This document shows positions 1 to 6,137 of a stretch of DNA of 6,373 bases, one piece after another. The stretch lies in the NCBI GenBank assembly GCA_025935435.1, contig JAICVH010000148.1, forward strand, positions 1 through 6,373. The letters run 5' to 3'. The DNA is from Burkholderiales bacterium. GTDB taxonomy: Bacteria; Pseudomonadota; Gammaproteobacteria; Burkholderiales; Casimicrobiaceae. Each line of letters opens with the position of its first letter. Within the stretch, counting starts at the first letter, position 1. The notes under the pieces were generated by a model. It did no database searches, had not been told where the DNA came from, and was given only the letters and a program-made list of their open reading frames with translations. Position numbers and translations under genes: made by a program.

Positions 1-145
1 CGGCAGCGAACAACGGGACGGCGAAGTGCATCGAAGCGCGGCGCGAACGCCGGGACGGTTTTGCGGGATGGCGAATGCTACCTGCGCGCGGCAAGACGCT
101 CAACCGGACAAATGGATTACGCGTACAACTCGCGAACTTTCGCCG
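1..145. other. Left-edge stretch with no supported gene
   Basis: This is the region 3' of the FabG-like gene, running to the window edge. Plus-strand frame 1 stays open from base 1 to a TGA at 187-189, but it runs antisense into the reductase gene and its arginine-rich translation matches nothing I know. On the minus strand a possible ATG at 31 would leave only about ten codons in the window. A 12-bp near-repeat (one mismatch) occurs at 14-25 and 64-75, exactly 50 bp apart. A small hairpin (stem 39-43/48-52, loop CGAA) lies between the copies, but on the minus strand it has no T-run after it, so I do not call a terminator. Confidence 0.4.
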
Positions 146-886
146 CTAGATCGTGCACCCTCCCGACACCTCGATCACGGCGCCGTTGATGTACGACGCT
201 TCGTCCGATGCGAGCCATGCGTAGGTGTTGGCGATCTCTTCGGGCTTGCCGAGGCGTCCCATCGGCACCTTCTCCTCCATCATCCTGATCACCTTGTCGG
301 GAATCGATGAAAGAATCGGCGTCTCGATGAATCCCGGACAGATCGCATTGGCGCGTATTCCCTTGCGGCCGAGCTCGCGCGCCCAGGTTTTCACCATGCC
401 GATCACACCGAACTTGGTCGCGGCGTAGTTCGTCTGCCCGAAGTTGCCATAGAGTCCGACGATCGACGACGCGTTGAGGATCACGCCGGAGTTCTGCTCG
501 AGCATGATGTCGACCACCGCCTTCGTGCAGTGGTAGACGCCTTTCAGGTTGACGTCGATGACGCGCTCGAACTGCTCGTCCGTCATCTTCTTGAACTGCG
601 CGTCCTGCACGATCCCCGCGTTGTTCACGAGCGTGTCGATGCGCCCCCACTTGGCCATCACGCCGCTCACCATGCGCGCAATGCTTTCCTTGTCCGTGAC
701 ATCGACATTGAAGCCGGCCGCCTCACCACCGTCGTCGAGAATCGCGCGCACCGTGTCTTCGACCGCGGCCTGGTTGATGTCGCAGACCGCAACCTTGGCG
801 CCCTCGGAAGCGAATTTGAGCGCCGTCGCCCGACCAATGCCTTGGCCGGCGCCGGTGATGATCGAAACCTTGTCGGTCAACCGCAT
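146..886 (-). CDS. FabG-like short-chain dehydrogenase/reductase, probably NAD(H)-linked
   Basis: A 246-residue classical SDR, close to the 244 residues of E. coli FabG, with a one-domain Rossmann fold. Visible motifs are the glycine-rich nucleotide loop TGAGQGIG (11-18), NNAG (88-91), and the catalytic set N113, S141, Y154, K158 within YAATK. PGFIETP follows at about 184-190. The family reduces 3-oxoacyl thioesters to 3-hydroxyacyl thioesters, or runs the reverse reaction, in the cytoplasm. Aligned by hand with E. coli FabG, the NADP-phosphate contact R15 is Q15, the end of strand 2 carries D36 (an NAD hallmark in SDRs), and the ACP-docking R129 is replaced by N132. A CoA-thioester or other hydroxy substrate with NAD(H) is therefore at least as likely as fatty-acid synthesis, so I give no symbol. 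The ATG is set by a strong Shine-Dalgarno sequence. The gene seems monocistronic, well separated from recJ. The SDR call is firm; the exact substrate is open. Confidence 0.9.
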   Translation of the reverse strand: MRLTDKVSIITGAGQGIGRATALKFASEGAKVAVCDINQAAVEDTVRAILDDGGEAAGFNVDVTDKESIARMVSGVMAKWGRIDTLVNNAGIVQDAQFKKMTDEQFERVIDVNLKGVYHCTKAVVDIMLEQNSGVILNASSIVGLYGNFGQTNYAATKFGVIGMVKTWARELGRKGIRANAICPGFIETPILSSIPDKVIRMMEEKVPMGRLGKPEEIANTYAWLASDEASYINGAVIEVSGGCTI

Positions 887-890
887 GAAA

Positions 891-898
891 TTCCTTCC
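891..898 (-). promoter_or_regulatory. Ribosome binding site of the FabG-like gene
   Basis: Read on the minus strand the sequence is GGAAGGAA. The core AAGGA (896-892) stands five bases before the ATG at 886. It is the clearest Shine-Dalgarno sequence in the window and fixes the start of the reductase. Confidence 0.75.
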
Positions 899-928
899 GA
901 GACTGGACCCGGGCTGGGGCCAAACCGA

Positions 929-960
929 TGTAATCTAGCGGAACGTATTGCACCGCACAA
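929..960 (-). promoter_or_regulatory. Weak candidate promoter with an overlapping dyad, upstream of the FabG-like gene
   Basis: On the minus strand TTGTGC (960-955) and TAGATT (937-932) are separated by exactly 17 bp. The first matches the sigma-70 -35 consensus at 3 of 6 bases, the second the -10 consensus at 4 of 6. A transcript would start about 40 bases before the reductase ATG. Between and over these boxes lies an interrupted inverted repeat, TGCAAT (952-947) and ATTACA (934-929), with one mismatch and a 12-bp gap. It could be an operator for a dimeric regulator. The weak -35 box and small dyad make this a suggestion only. Confidence 0.3.
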
Positions 961-1176
961 GGACAGAATCGGTATTCCTTGCCGAAATTGGCCTCGTTTG
1001 TCGCATCGCAGACACCCTGTCGATTCATAAGCAATACCAATGCCTTACGCGCCATCGCGCGCCTGATCGACTGCGCCGGGGATTCCCGCCCGTAGCTTGA
1101 AGCGGGGTACGTGACGCTGGTTTTTTCTGCTCTGCGCAATCCTCGCCGCCGAAGGGCGGGACCTGCCGCGCGACTG

Positions 1177-2877
1177 CTACGCCAGCGCCGTCCAGTGGTC
1201 GATCACCAGTTCAAGATTCAACAGGCCCTGCCACTGGTTGATTTCAGGGCGATACAGCGCGTGAATCCGTGAAGGCATCGGGACCGGCGTCCGAAAGGCA
1301 ATCGCGGCGAATCGTTCGCCGGCGCGTGCAAGGATGAGGCGTGCGTGTCCACTACCTACGGCGTGCTGTTCGAGAACGTCGAACCGATCGTCGAACATCG
1401 GCGGCGGAAAACCCTGTCCCCAGACGCACTGCGACAGCGTTGCGCCGAGCGCAAACGTCAACTCGCCCGGCTCGAGCGCGCCGTCGCTGTCATGCACGCG
1501 GCGCAACTGCGCATCCGAAAGCGTCTCCCGGGCGATTGCTTCGAAAGCCGCGATGAAATCGCTGAGTGCTCGCGCGCGGATCGTGAGACCCGCCGCGAAT
1601 GCGTGGCCGCCGAAACGCACGATGACACCCGGCGAACGCTTGGAGACGATGTCGAGTGCGTCACGCAGATGAAACCCGGCGATCGATCGACCCGATCCCT
1701 TGAGTTCGCCATTGGCGCCCTGCGCGAACACGATTACCGGGCGGTGGTAGCGATCCTTCAGTCGTGACGCGACGATGCCGATCACGCCCTGGTGCCACTG
1801 CGAACGATGGACGCACAGTGTGTATGCGCCTTCATCGTCGAGCATGTCGCTTTGTTCCACGTCGGCGAGCGCTTCGTCCTGCATCGAGGCTTCGATGTCG
1901 CGACGTTCGCGATTCAGCCGGTCGAGTTCGCGCGCCGTCCGTTCTGCCTCCGCGTGTGAATCTGCGAGCAGACAGCGAATACCGAGTGACATGTCGGCAA
2001 GCCGTCCGGCAGCATTGAGCCTGGGCCCTGCCACGAAGCCGAGGTCGCTGGCGCTCGCGCGTTCGATGTCACGGCCGGCAACGGTGAACAGCGCTGCGAC
2101 GCCCGGTTGTGCGCGGCCGCGACGGATGCGTGCGAGGCCCTGCTCGACGAAGATCCGATTGACATGATCGAGCCGGACGACGTCTGCGACGGTGCCGAGC
2201 GCGACCAAGTCGAGCAGCGCGCCAAGATTCGGTTCGGCCCCGCTCGCGAACCTGCCGCGCGTTCGCAACAGCGCGCGTAGCGCACACAGAACGTAGAACA
2301 TCACGCCTACGCCGGCGACGTGCTTGGACGGAAACCGGCATCCCGGCTGATTCGGATTGACGATGATCGCCGGCGCGGGCAACGAATCGCCAGGCAGGTG
2401 ATGATCCGTCACGATCACGTCGATGCCTGCGGCGGCGGCAGCAGCAACGCCATCGACGCTGGCGATCCCGTTGTCGACGGTGACGATCAGGCGCGGCGCT
2501 TGCACGGCCGCCAGTGCGACGATCTCCGGCGTGAGTCCGTAACCGAACTCGAATCGATTGGGCACGACGAATCGGACGTCCGCGCCCATGGCGCGCAGTC
2601 CGCGCACGGCCACGGCACAGGCGGTCGCCCCGTCCGCGTCGTAGTCGGCGACGATGACGATGCGCTCGGCGGCTGCGATGGCATGCGCGAGCCGCTCCGC
2701 CGCCGCCCCGATGTTGTGAAACGCCGAAAAATCGGGCAGCGCACCGAGCGAATGGTCGAGCTCTCTCGCGTCGACGATGCCGCGCGCCGAATACACGCGC
2801 GCCAGCACCGGTGAGATGCCCGCGTCGAGCAGCGTCGTCGGTATTGCAGGTACCACTCGGCGAACGATCGTCACCAT
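1177..2877 (-). CDS. recJ: Single-stranded-DNA-specific 5'-3' exonuclease RecJ
   Basis: About 566 residues from the ATG at 2877, close to E. coli RecJ (577). RecJ degrades single-stranded DNA 5' to 3' in RecF-pathway recombination, mismatch repair and base-excision repair, using divalent metal. The N-terminal DHH phosphoesterase core shows motif I DYDADG (78-83), motif II with D135 in TVDNG, the eponymous DHH (158-160) and motif IV with D232 in GTVADVV. The DHHA1 domain shows KGSGRS (393-398) and GGHAFAAG (423-430). The final ~100 residues fit the OB-fold DNA-binding domain, with RPEINQWQG at 543-551. All expected metal ligands are present, so it should be active. A TAG lies just before TTG(2880)-ATG(2877)-GTG(2874), so the start is within these three codons; no strong Shine-Dalgarno is visible. 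It follows the RpfE-like gene by 79 bp, suggesting co-transcription. Confidence 0.96.
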   Translation of the reverse strand: MVTIVRRVVPAIPTTLLDAGISPVLARVYSARGIVDARELDHSLGALPDFSAFHNIGAAAERLAHAIAAAERIVIVADYDADGATACAVAVRGLRAMGADVRFVVPNRFEFGYGLTPEIVALAAVQAPRLIVTVDNGIASVDGVAAAAAAGIDVIVTDHHLPGDSLPAPAIIVNPNQPGCRFPSKHVAGVGVMFYVLCALRALLRTRGRFASGAEPNLGALLDLVALGTVADVVRLDHVNRIFVEQGLARIRRGRAQPGVAALFTVAGRDIERASASDLGFVAGPRLNAAGRLADMSLGIRCLLADSHAEAERTARELDRLNRERRDIEASMQDEALADVEQSDMLDDEGAYTLCVHRSQWHQGVIGIVASRLKDRYHRPVIVFAQGANGELKGSGRSIAGFHLRDALDIVSKRSPGVIVRFGGHAFAAGLTIRARALSDFIAAFEAIARETLSDAQLRRVHDSDGALEPGELTFALGATLSQCVWGQGFPPPMFDDRFDVLEQHAVGSGHARLILARAGERFAAIAFRTPVPMPSRIHALYRPEINQWQGLLNLELVIDHWTALA

Positions 2878-2956
2878 CAACTAGGTAGCGCAGACGCGAG
2901 TTGAGCGTGCAATACCAGGGTTCTCGAGGCTTTTCCGAAATGCCGCTCGGGTGACG

Positions 2957-3964
2957 TCAATTTTTTCCCGGCACCGTGAACGCGGTATGCCGCCGCAGCG
3001 TCGCGATGCGTTGCCACGGCGTGGGCGGTCGCGCCGTCCAGCGCGCAGCGTTGCCGTTGCCATCGGCGATCAGGTGCAACGGGTCGACCGCTCGCTGGGC
3101 AAGCAATCTGACTGCAGGCGTCAGCCACCCGGCTTCGAATTGCGCCATCGCAGATTCGTTGTCGATGTGACCGAGGACGACGATGGTTGGGCCGCTCCCA
3201 TCGAACGAAGCGACAACGTTCTGCAATGTCTCGTCGGCGCCGAAGTCCCTGTGCGTTCCGCCGCCAAGCTCTCCAACGGCACGCGCGATATCGCCGATGC
3301 GAGTGCGCGCGGTCATCGCCGAAATGCGTGGCAGCGCGCCGATTGCGTCGGCCGTCCCCCCGCCCCAGAACCACACCCCCGTGACGGGGAGGCAGCCGCG
3401 CGCTTCGCGAGCGATATTGACCGGATGATCGTGCAGCAGCATCTGGATTTCATTCTGCCAGCGCGTCCACGTGCGCGCATCCGGCCCGGTCGGCAGATGG
3501 GGAAGTAGTCCGCGTCCACGCGCGATGTCGAGCGGTGTCGTTTGCAAGGCGGGGACGTGGTTGACGCGCGCGAGCCAGGTCGCCGAATGGGTGACGCCCA
3601 ACTGCATGCCATCCGCGGCGAAGTGCCGGTTCAACATTGCGGCGAGCGCATCCGTTTCGTCGGCGGTCAGATCGTCGACGCGATCGACGAGCACGAGATC
3701 ATCGCGATCGGCGGCGAGGAACACGGGATCCGCGACGATCACGTAATCGCGACCAATGTCCGCGCCGGCCCCGCGCGCGAGCAGCGGACCGATCGGCGTA
3801 TCACGCCGCATGCCGAGCGTCCCGATGACAGCGGCGTTCATGCCTTCCGCCTCCAATTGCACGGTTGCCAGGCGCGCAAGCGTTTGTAGCGACGCGACGC
3901 GTGCGAGGCTATCCGGCGGCTGCGTGAGCAAGCCGGGCGCGACGAGGATCAAGGGTGTTGCCAT
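2957..3964 (-). CDS. RpfE-like / COG4255-type conserved protein of unclear function
   Basis: A 335-residue, apparently soluble protein with no signal peptide and no clear membrane segment. I recognise it as the family that includes RpfE, encoded in the Xanthomonas rpf region; relatives are sometimes labelled phosphoglycerate mutase-like. It opens with a beta-strand stretch ending APGLL. Conserved-looking blocks are RDYVIVADPVFLAADRDDL (72-90), the segment around WQNEIQMLLHDHPVN (169-183), GVWFWGGG (196-203), and a late WTARPPTPWQR (309-319). The histidines, acidic residues and WFWGGG suggest an enzyme, but no catalytic signature is certain. No Shine-Dalgarno precedes the ATG, whose complement overlaps a candidate promoter of the divergent lolC. 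Linkage to recJ fits the Xanthomonas neighbourhood as I recall it. The family call rests on remembered motifs, so no symbol is given; the biochemical role is unknown. Confidence 0.75.
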   Translation of the reverse strand: MATPLILVAPGLLTQPPDSLARVASLQTLARLATVQLEAEGMNAAVIGTLGMRRDTPIGPLLARGAGADIGRDYVIVADPVFLAADRDDLVLVDRVDDLTADETDALAAMLNRHFAADGMQLGVTHSATWLARVNHVPALQTTPLDIARGRGLLPHLPTGPDARTWTRWQNEIQMLLHDHPVNIAREARGCLPVTGVWFWGGGTADAIGALPRISAMTARTRIGDIARAVGELGGGTHRDFGADETLQNVVASFDGSGPTIVVLGHIDNESAMAQFEAGWLTPAVRLLAQRAVDPLHLIADGNGNAARWTARPPTPWQRIATLRRHTAFTVPGKN

Positions 3965-3972
3965 GCGATAAT
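3964..3972 (+). promoter_or_regulatory. Candidate extended -10 promoter for lolCD
   Basis: TGCGATAAT matches the extended -10 form TGnTATAAT with one mismatch in the hexamer. No recognisable -35 box stands 17 bp upstream, as is tolerated at extended -10 promoters. It would start transcription near 3979, leaving about 72 bases of leader before the lolC GTG at 4051. It abuts the start codon of the divergent RpfE-like gene (3962-3964), so the two transcription units would compete or be coordinated here. It could still be a chance match. Confidence 0.35.
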
Positions 3973-4050
3973 GAATCGACCTGCCGCGCGAGCCTACAGC
4001 AGTCGACGCGCACGCATGCGGCGCATTTTCCGGATCGCTTCCCCTTCCAC

Positions 4051-5298
4051 GTGTCGCCGTACGAAGTTGCCGTCGGCCTGCGCTATACCCGTGCCCGAAA
4101 GGGTTCGGGGCGCAACACTTTCATATCGTTCATCGCGTTGATTTCGATGGCGGGCATCGCGCTGGGCGTCGCCGCGTTGATCGTCGTGCTGTCCGTGATG
4201 AACGGGTTCCAGCTCGAATTGCGCAACCGCATTCTCGCCGTCGCCTCGCACATCGAAGTGCGCGGCTTTCCCGAGCTCGCCGATCCCCAAGCCGTGGCAG
4301 CTACGGCGCGCACCAATCCACGCGTCGTCGCCACGGCGCCGTACGTGAATGGCCAGGCGATGCTCGCGTCCGGCGATGTCAACCGCGGTGCGTTGTTGCG
4401 CGGCATCGATCCCGCGCAGGAAGACAAGGTTGCCGACATCGGGCGCCACATGCGCCGCGGGACGCTGGATACGCTGACTCCAGGAAGCTTCAACATCGTG
4501 CTCGGCGCGGAGCTCGCGCGTGCGCTCGGCGTGCGCGTGGGCGACACGGTCGTGGCGATCACGCCGCAGGGCAACATCACGCCCGCCGGCGCGCTGCCTC
4601 GGATCAAGAGTTTCCACGTGAGCGGCATTTTCGAAATCGGCATGTTCGAGTTCGACAACGGGTTGGCGCTCATCAATCTCGAGGATGCCGAAAAACTGTA
4701 TCGGCTCGATCACGCGAGCGGCGTGCGGCTCAAGCTCGATGACATGTTCGCCGCGCCCGCGGTAGCGTCGGAATTGATGCCCAAGATGCCACCCGATGCG
4801 GAGGTACGCGACTGGACCCGCAACCACGCCAATTTCTTTCGTGCAGTCGCCATCGAAAAGCGCGTGATGTTCATCATCCTGACGCTCATCGTCGCGGTGG
4901 CTGCCTTCAACATCGTCTCCGCGCAGGTCATGGTCGTCACGGACAAGCAGGCCGATATTGCGATCCTGCGCACGCTGGGCGCTGCACCGTCGTCCGTGAT
5001 GGCGATCTTCATGATTCAGGGCGCCCTGATCGGCATCATCGGAACCCTGATCGGCGTCGTCGGCGGTGTGCTCCTCGCGTTGAACGTCGAGACGGTCGTA
5101 CCGGCGATCGAGCGCACGCTGCACATCCAGTTCCTCGACAAGAGCGTGTATTACATCAGTGACCTGCCCTCGGACCTGCAGGTGGCCGACGTGGTCACGA
5201 TTGCGATGATCGCGCTGGTGCTTGCACTCGTCGCCACCGTCTATCCGAGCTTCCGCGCCGCGCGCGTCAATCCCGCCGACGCGCTGCGATATGAATAG
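4051..5298 (+). CDS. lolC: Lipoprotein-releasing ABC transporter membrane subunit, LolC/LolE family
   Basis: From the GTG at 4051 the protein has 415 residues (E. coli LolC 399, LolE 414). It is the inner-membrane part of the Lol machine that extracts mature lipoproteins and hands them to periplasmic LolA. Topology fits the family: an N-terminal cytoplasmic stretch with GLRYTRAR (9-16), TM1 about 22-48 ending in LSVMNGFQ, a large periplasmic domain about 50-268, then TM2 about 272-294, TM3 about 318-345 and TM4 about 380-402. The C-terminus VNPADALRYE is typical. A TPxG..PR segment (177-184) aligns with the LolC hook region that contacts LolA. The frame stays open upstream to GTG 3955, preceded by a GAGGA, but that longer start adds 32 atypical residues and overlaps the divergent gene. 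No strong Shine-Dalgarno precedes 4051. lolD overlaps its end. No second lolC/E copy is in the window. Confidence 0.93.
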   Translation: MSPYEVAVGLRYTRARKGSGRNTFISFIALISMAGIALGVAALIVVLSVMNGFQLELRNRILAVASHIEVRGFPELADPQAVAATARTNPRVVATAPYVNGQAMLASGDVNRGALLRGIDPAQEDKVADIGRHMRRGTLDTLTPGSFNIVLGAELARALGVRVGDTVVAITPQGNITPAGALPRIKSFHVSGIFEIGMFEFDNGLALINLEDAEKLYRLDHASGVRLKLDDMFAAPAVASELMPKMPPDAEVRDWTRNHANFFRAVAIEKRVMFIILTLIVAVAAFNIVSAQVMVVTDKQADIAILRTLGAAPSSVMAIFMIQGALIGIIGTLIGVVGGVLLALNVETVVPAIERTLHIQFLDKSVYYISDLPSDLQVADVVTIAMIALVLALVATVYPSFRAARVNPADALRYE

Positions 5299-6016
5299 CG
5301 CCGATGCGCCGGTAAAGCTGCCGGAACCCCAAGCCGCTCGCACCGCCCCGCCAGTCGTCGCCTGTCGCAATTTGTGCAAGACGTATCGGAACGGACCGCT
5401 CGACGTACCGGTGCTGCTCGGCATCGACCTCGATGTCGGCGTTGGCGAACGCGTTGCGATCGTTGGCGCGTCCGGATCGGGGAAGAGCACATTGCTGCAC
5501 CTGCTCGGCGGCCTGGATCTACCGACCGCAGGCGAAGTGCGCGTCGAGGGCGCTGCCCTCGCCACGCTGTCCGAGGCCGAACGTGGTGCGGTGCGTAACC
5601 GAGCGCTCGGATTCATCTACCAGTTTCACCACCTGCTGCCGGAATTCAGCGCATTGGAGAACGTTGCTATGCCGCTTGCGATACGCCGGATGGACGAAGC
5701 GGACGCGAGGGCGACGGCCGGCGACATGCTCGCGCGCGTGGGGCTCGAGCATCGGCTGCGACATCTGCCCGGGGAGCTCTCCGGCGGCGAACGTCAGCGC
5801 GTCGCGCTCGCACGCGCGCTCGTGACGTCGCCGCGCTGCGTGCTGGCCGACGAGCCGACCGGCAACCTGGATCGACGCAATGCCAACGCGGTATTCGACC
5901 TGATGCTCGAACTCAACCAGGTCGTCGGCACCGCGCTCGTCATCGTTACGCACGACGCGGACCTCGCGGCACGCACCGATCGAACGCTCCATCTCGTCGA
6001 TGGGCGCCTGCAGTAA
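5291..6016 (+). CDS. lolD: Lipoprotein-releasing ABC transporter ATPase LolD
   Basis: A 241-residue ABC ATPase (E. coli LolD 233) that powers lipoprotein release at the cytoplasmic face of the inner membrane. Visible are Walker A GASGSGKST (59-67, K65), the Q-loop Q111, the signature LSGGERQ (163-169), Walker B ending VLADEP (184-189, catalytic E188), the D-loop GNLD (191-194) and the switch H221. LolD-specific wording is strong: LLHLLGGLDLPTAG (68-81) and GFIYQFHHLLPEFSALENVA (107-126), almost identical to E. coli LolD. The first 20 residues form a Pro/Ala-rich extension absent from E. coli. The ATG at 5291 lies inside the end of lolC (ATGAATAG, 8-bp overlap) and has no clear Shine-Dalgarno, so translation is probably coupled to lolC. 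The frame is open upstream, but that part lies over lolC and lacks family similarity. Confidence 0.96.
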   Translation: MNSADAPVKLPEPQAARTAPPVVACRNLCKTYRNGPLDVPVLLGIDLDVGVGERVAIVGASGSGKSTLLHLLGGLDLPTAGEVRVEGAALATLSEAERGAVRNRALGFIYQFHHLLPEFSALENVAMPLAIRRMDEADARATAGDMLARVGLEHRLRHLPGELSGGERQRVALARALVTSPRCVLADEPTGNLDRRNANAVFDLMLELNQVVGTALVIVTHDADLAARTDRTLHLVDGRLQ

Positions 6017-6137
6017 CTGATTGCGGTTAGGCCGCGGGCCTCCACACGGCGCGCGTGACCGAGCGGCGAGCGCAGCCGGACATTGCCGCCGTTCTACGCC
6101 GAAGCGATGGGTGCCCCGAGCGAAACCTTGCGGGGTG
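6017..6137. other. Convergent intergenic gap between lolD and the glycosylase gene
   Basis: These 121 bp separate two genes pointing at each other, so both transcripts should end here. Two small hairpins are visible: AGGCC-GCG-GGCCT (6029-6041) shortly after the lolD stop, and CCCCG/CGGGG (6114-6118/6131-6135, loop of 12) shortly after the glycosylase stop. Neither is followed by a T-run on the relevant strand. Termination is therefore either Rho-dependent or by a weak structure; I do not call an intrinsic terminator. Confidence 0.35.

Larger units (their letters stand above)
887..1176. other. Intergenic leader between recJ and the FabG-like gene
   Basis: These 290 bp hold the 5' region of the reductase and the 3' region of recJ. 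A minus-strand open frame starts at 1139 and runs on, out of frame, through the beginning of the reductase. Its sequence looks non-coding there and no separate small gene is convincing. A GC-rich hairpin (stem 1146-1150/1155-1159, loop GAAG) lies just after the recJ stop. On the minus strand it is followed by an A-run, not a T-run, so it is not a standard intrinsic terminator for recJ. Apart from the candidate promoter and ribosome binding site listed separately, I see nothing else. Confidence 0.45.

Noticed and set aside
1..189. Plus-strand frame 1, open from the left edge to 189, as the end of an upstream gene
   Set aside because: It overlaps the conserved C-terminus of the reductase antisense, and the translation has no recognisable features. 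Sequence to the left would be needed to decide.
1085..1126. Possible plus-strand intrinsic terminator: CCCGC/GCGGG hairpin and a six-T run
   Set aside because: The hairpin ends about 14 bases before the T-run and its loop is 12 bases. No plus-strand gene ends here; on the strand of recJ the run is A, not T.
723..1139. 138-codon minus-strand frame upstream of and into the reductase gene
   Set aside because: Its second half reads the reductase coding region in the wrong frame (Arg-rich), and its first half has no recognisable motif or good ribosome binding site.
3994..5616. 540-codon open frame on the minus strand opposite lolC and the start of lolD
   Set aside because: It is antisense to two well-conserved genes. 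Its translation is rich in Arg, His and Asp without any domain, as expected for a shadow frame in GC-rich DNA.
6114..6135. CCCCG/CGGGG hairpin after the glycosylase stop as a terminator
   Set aside because: The stem has only five canonical pairs plus two wobble pairs with a 12-base loop, and no T-run follows on either strand.
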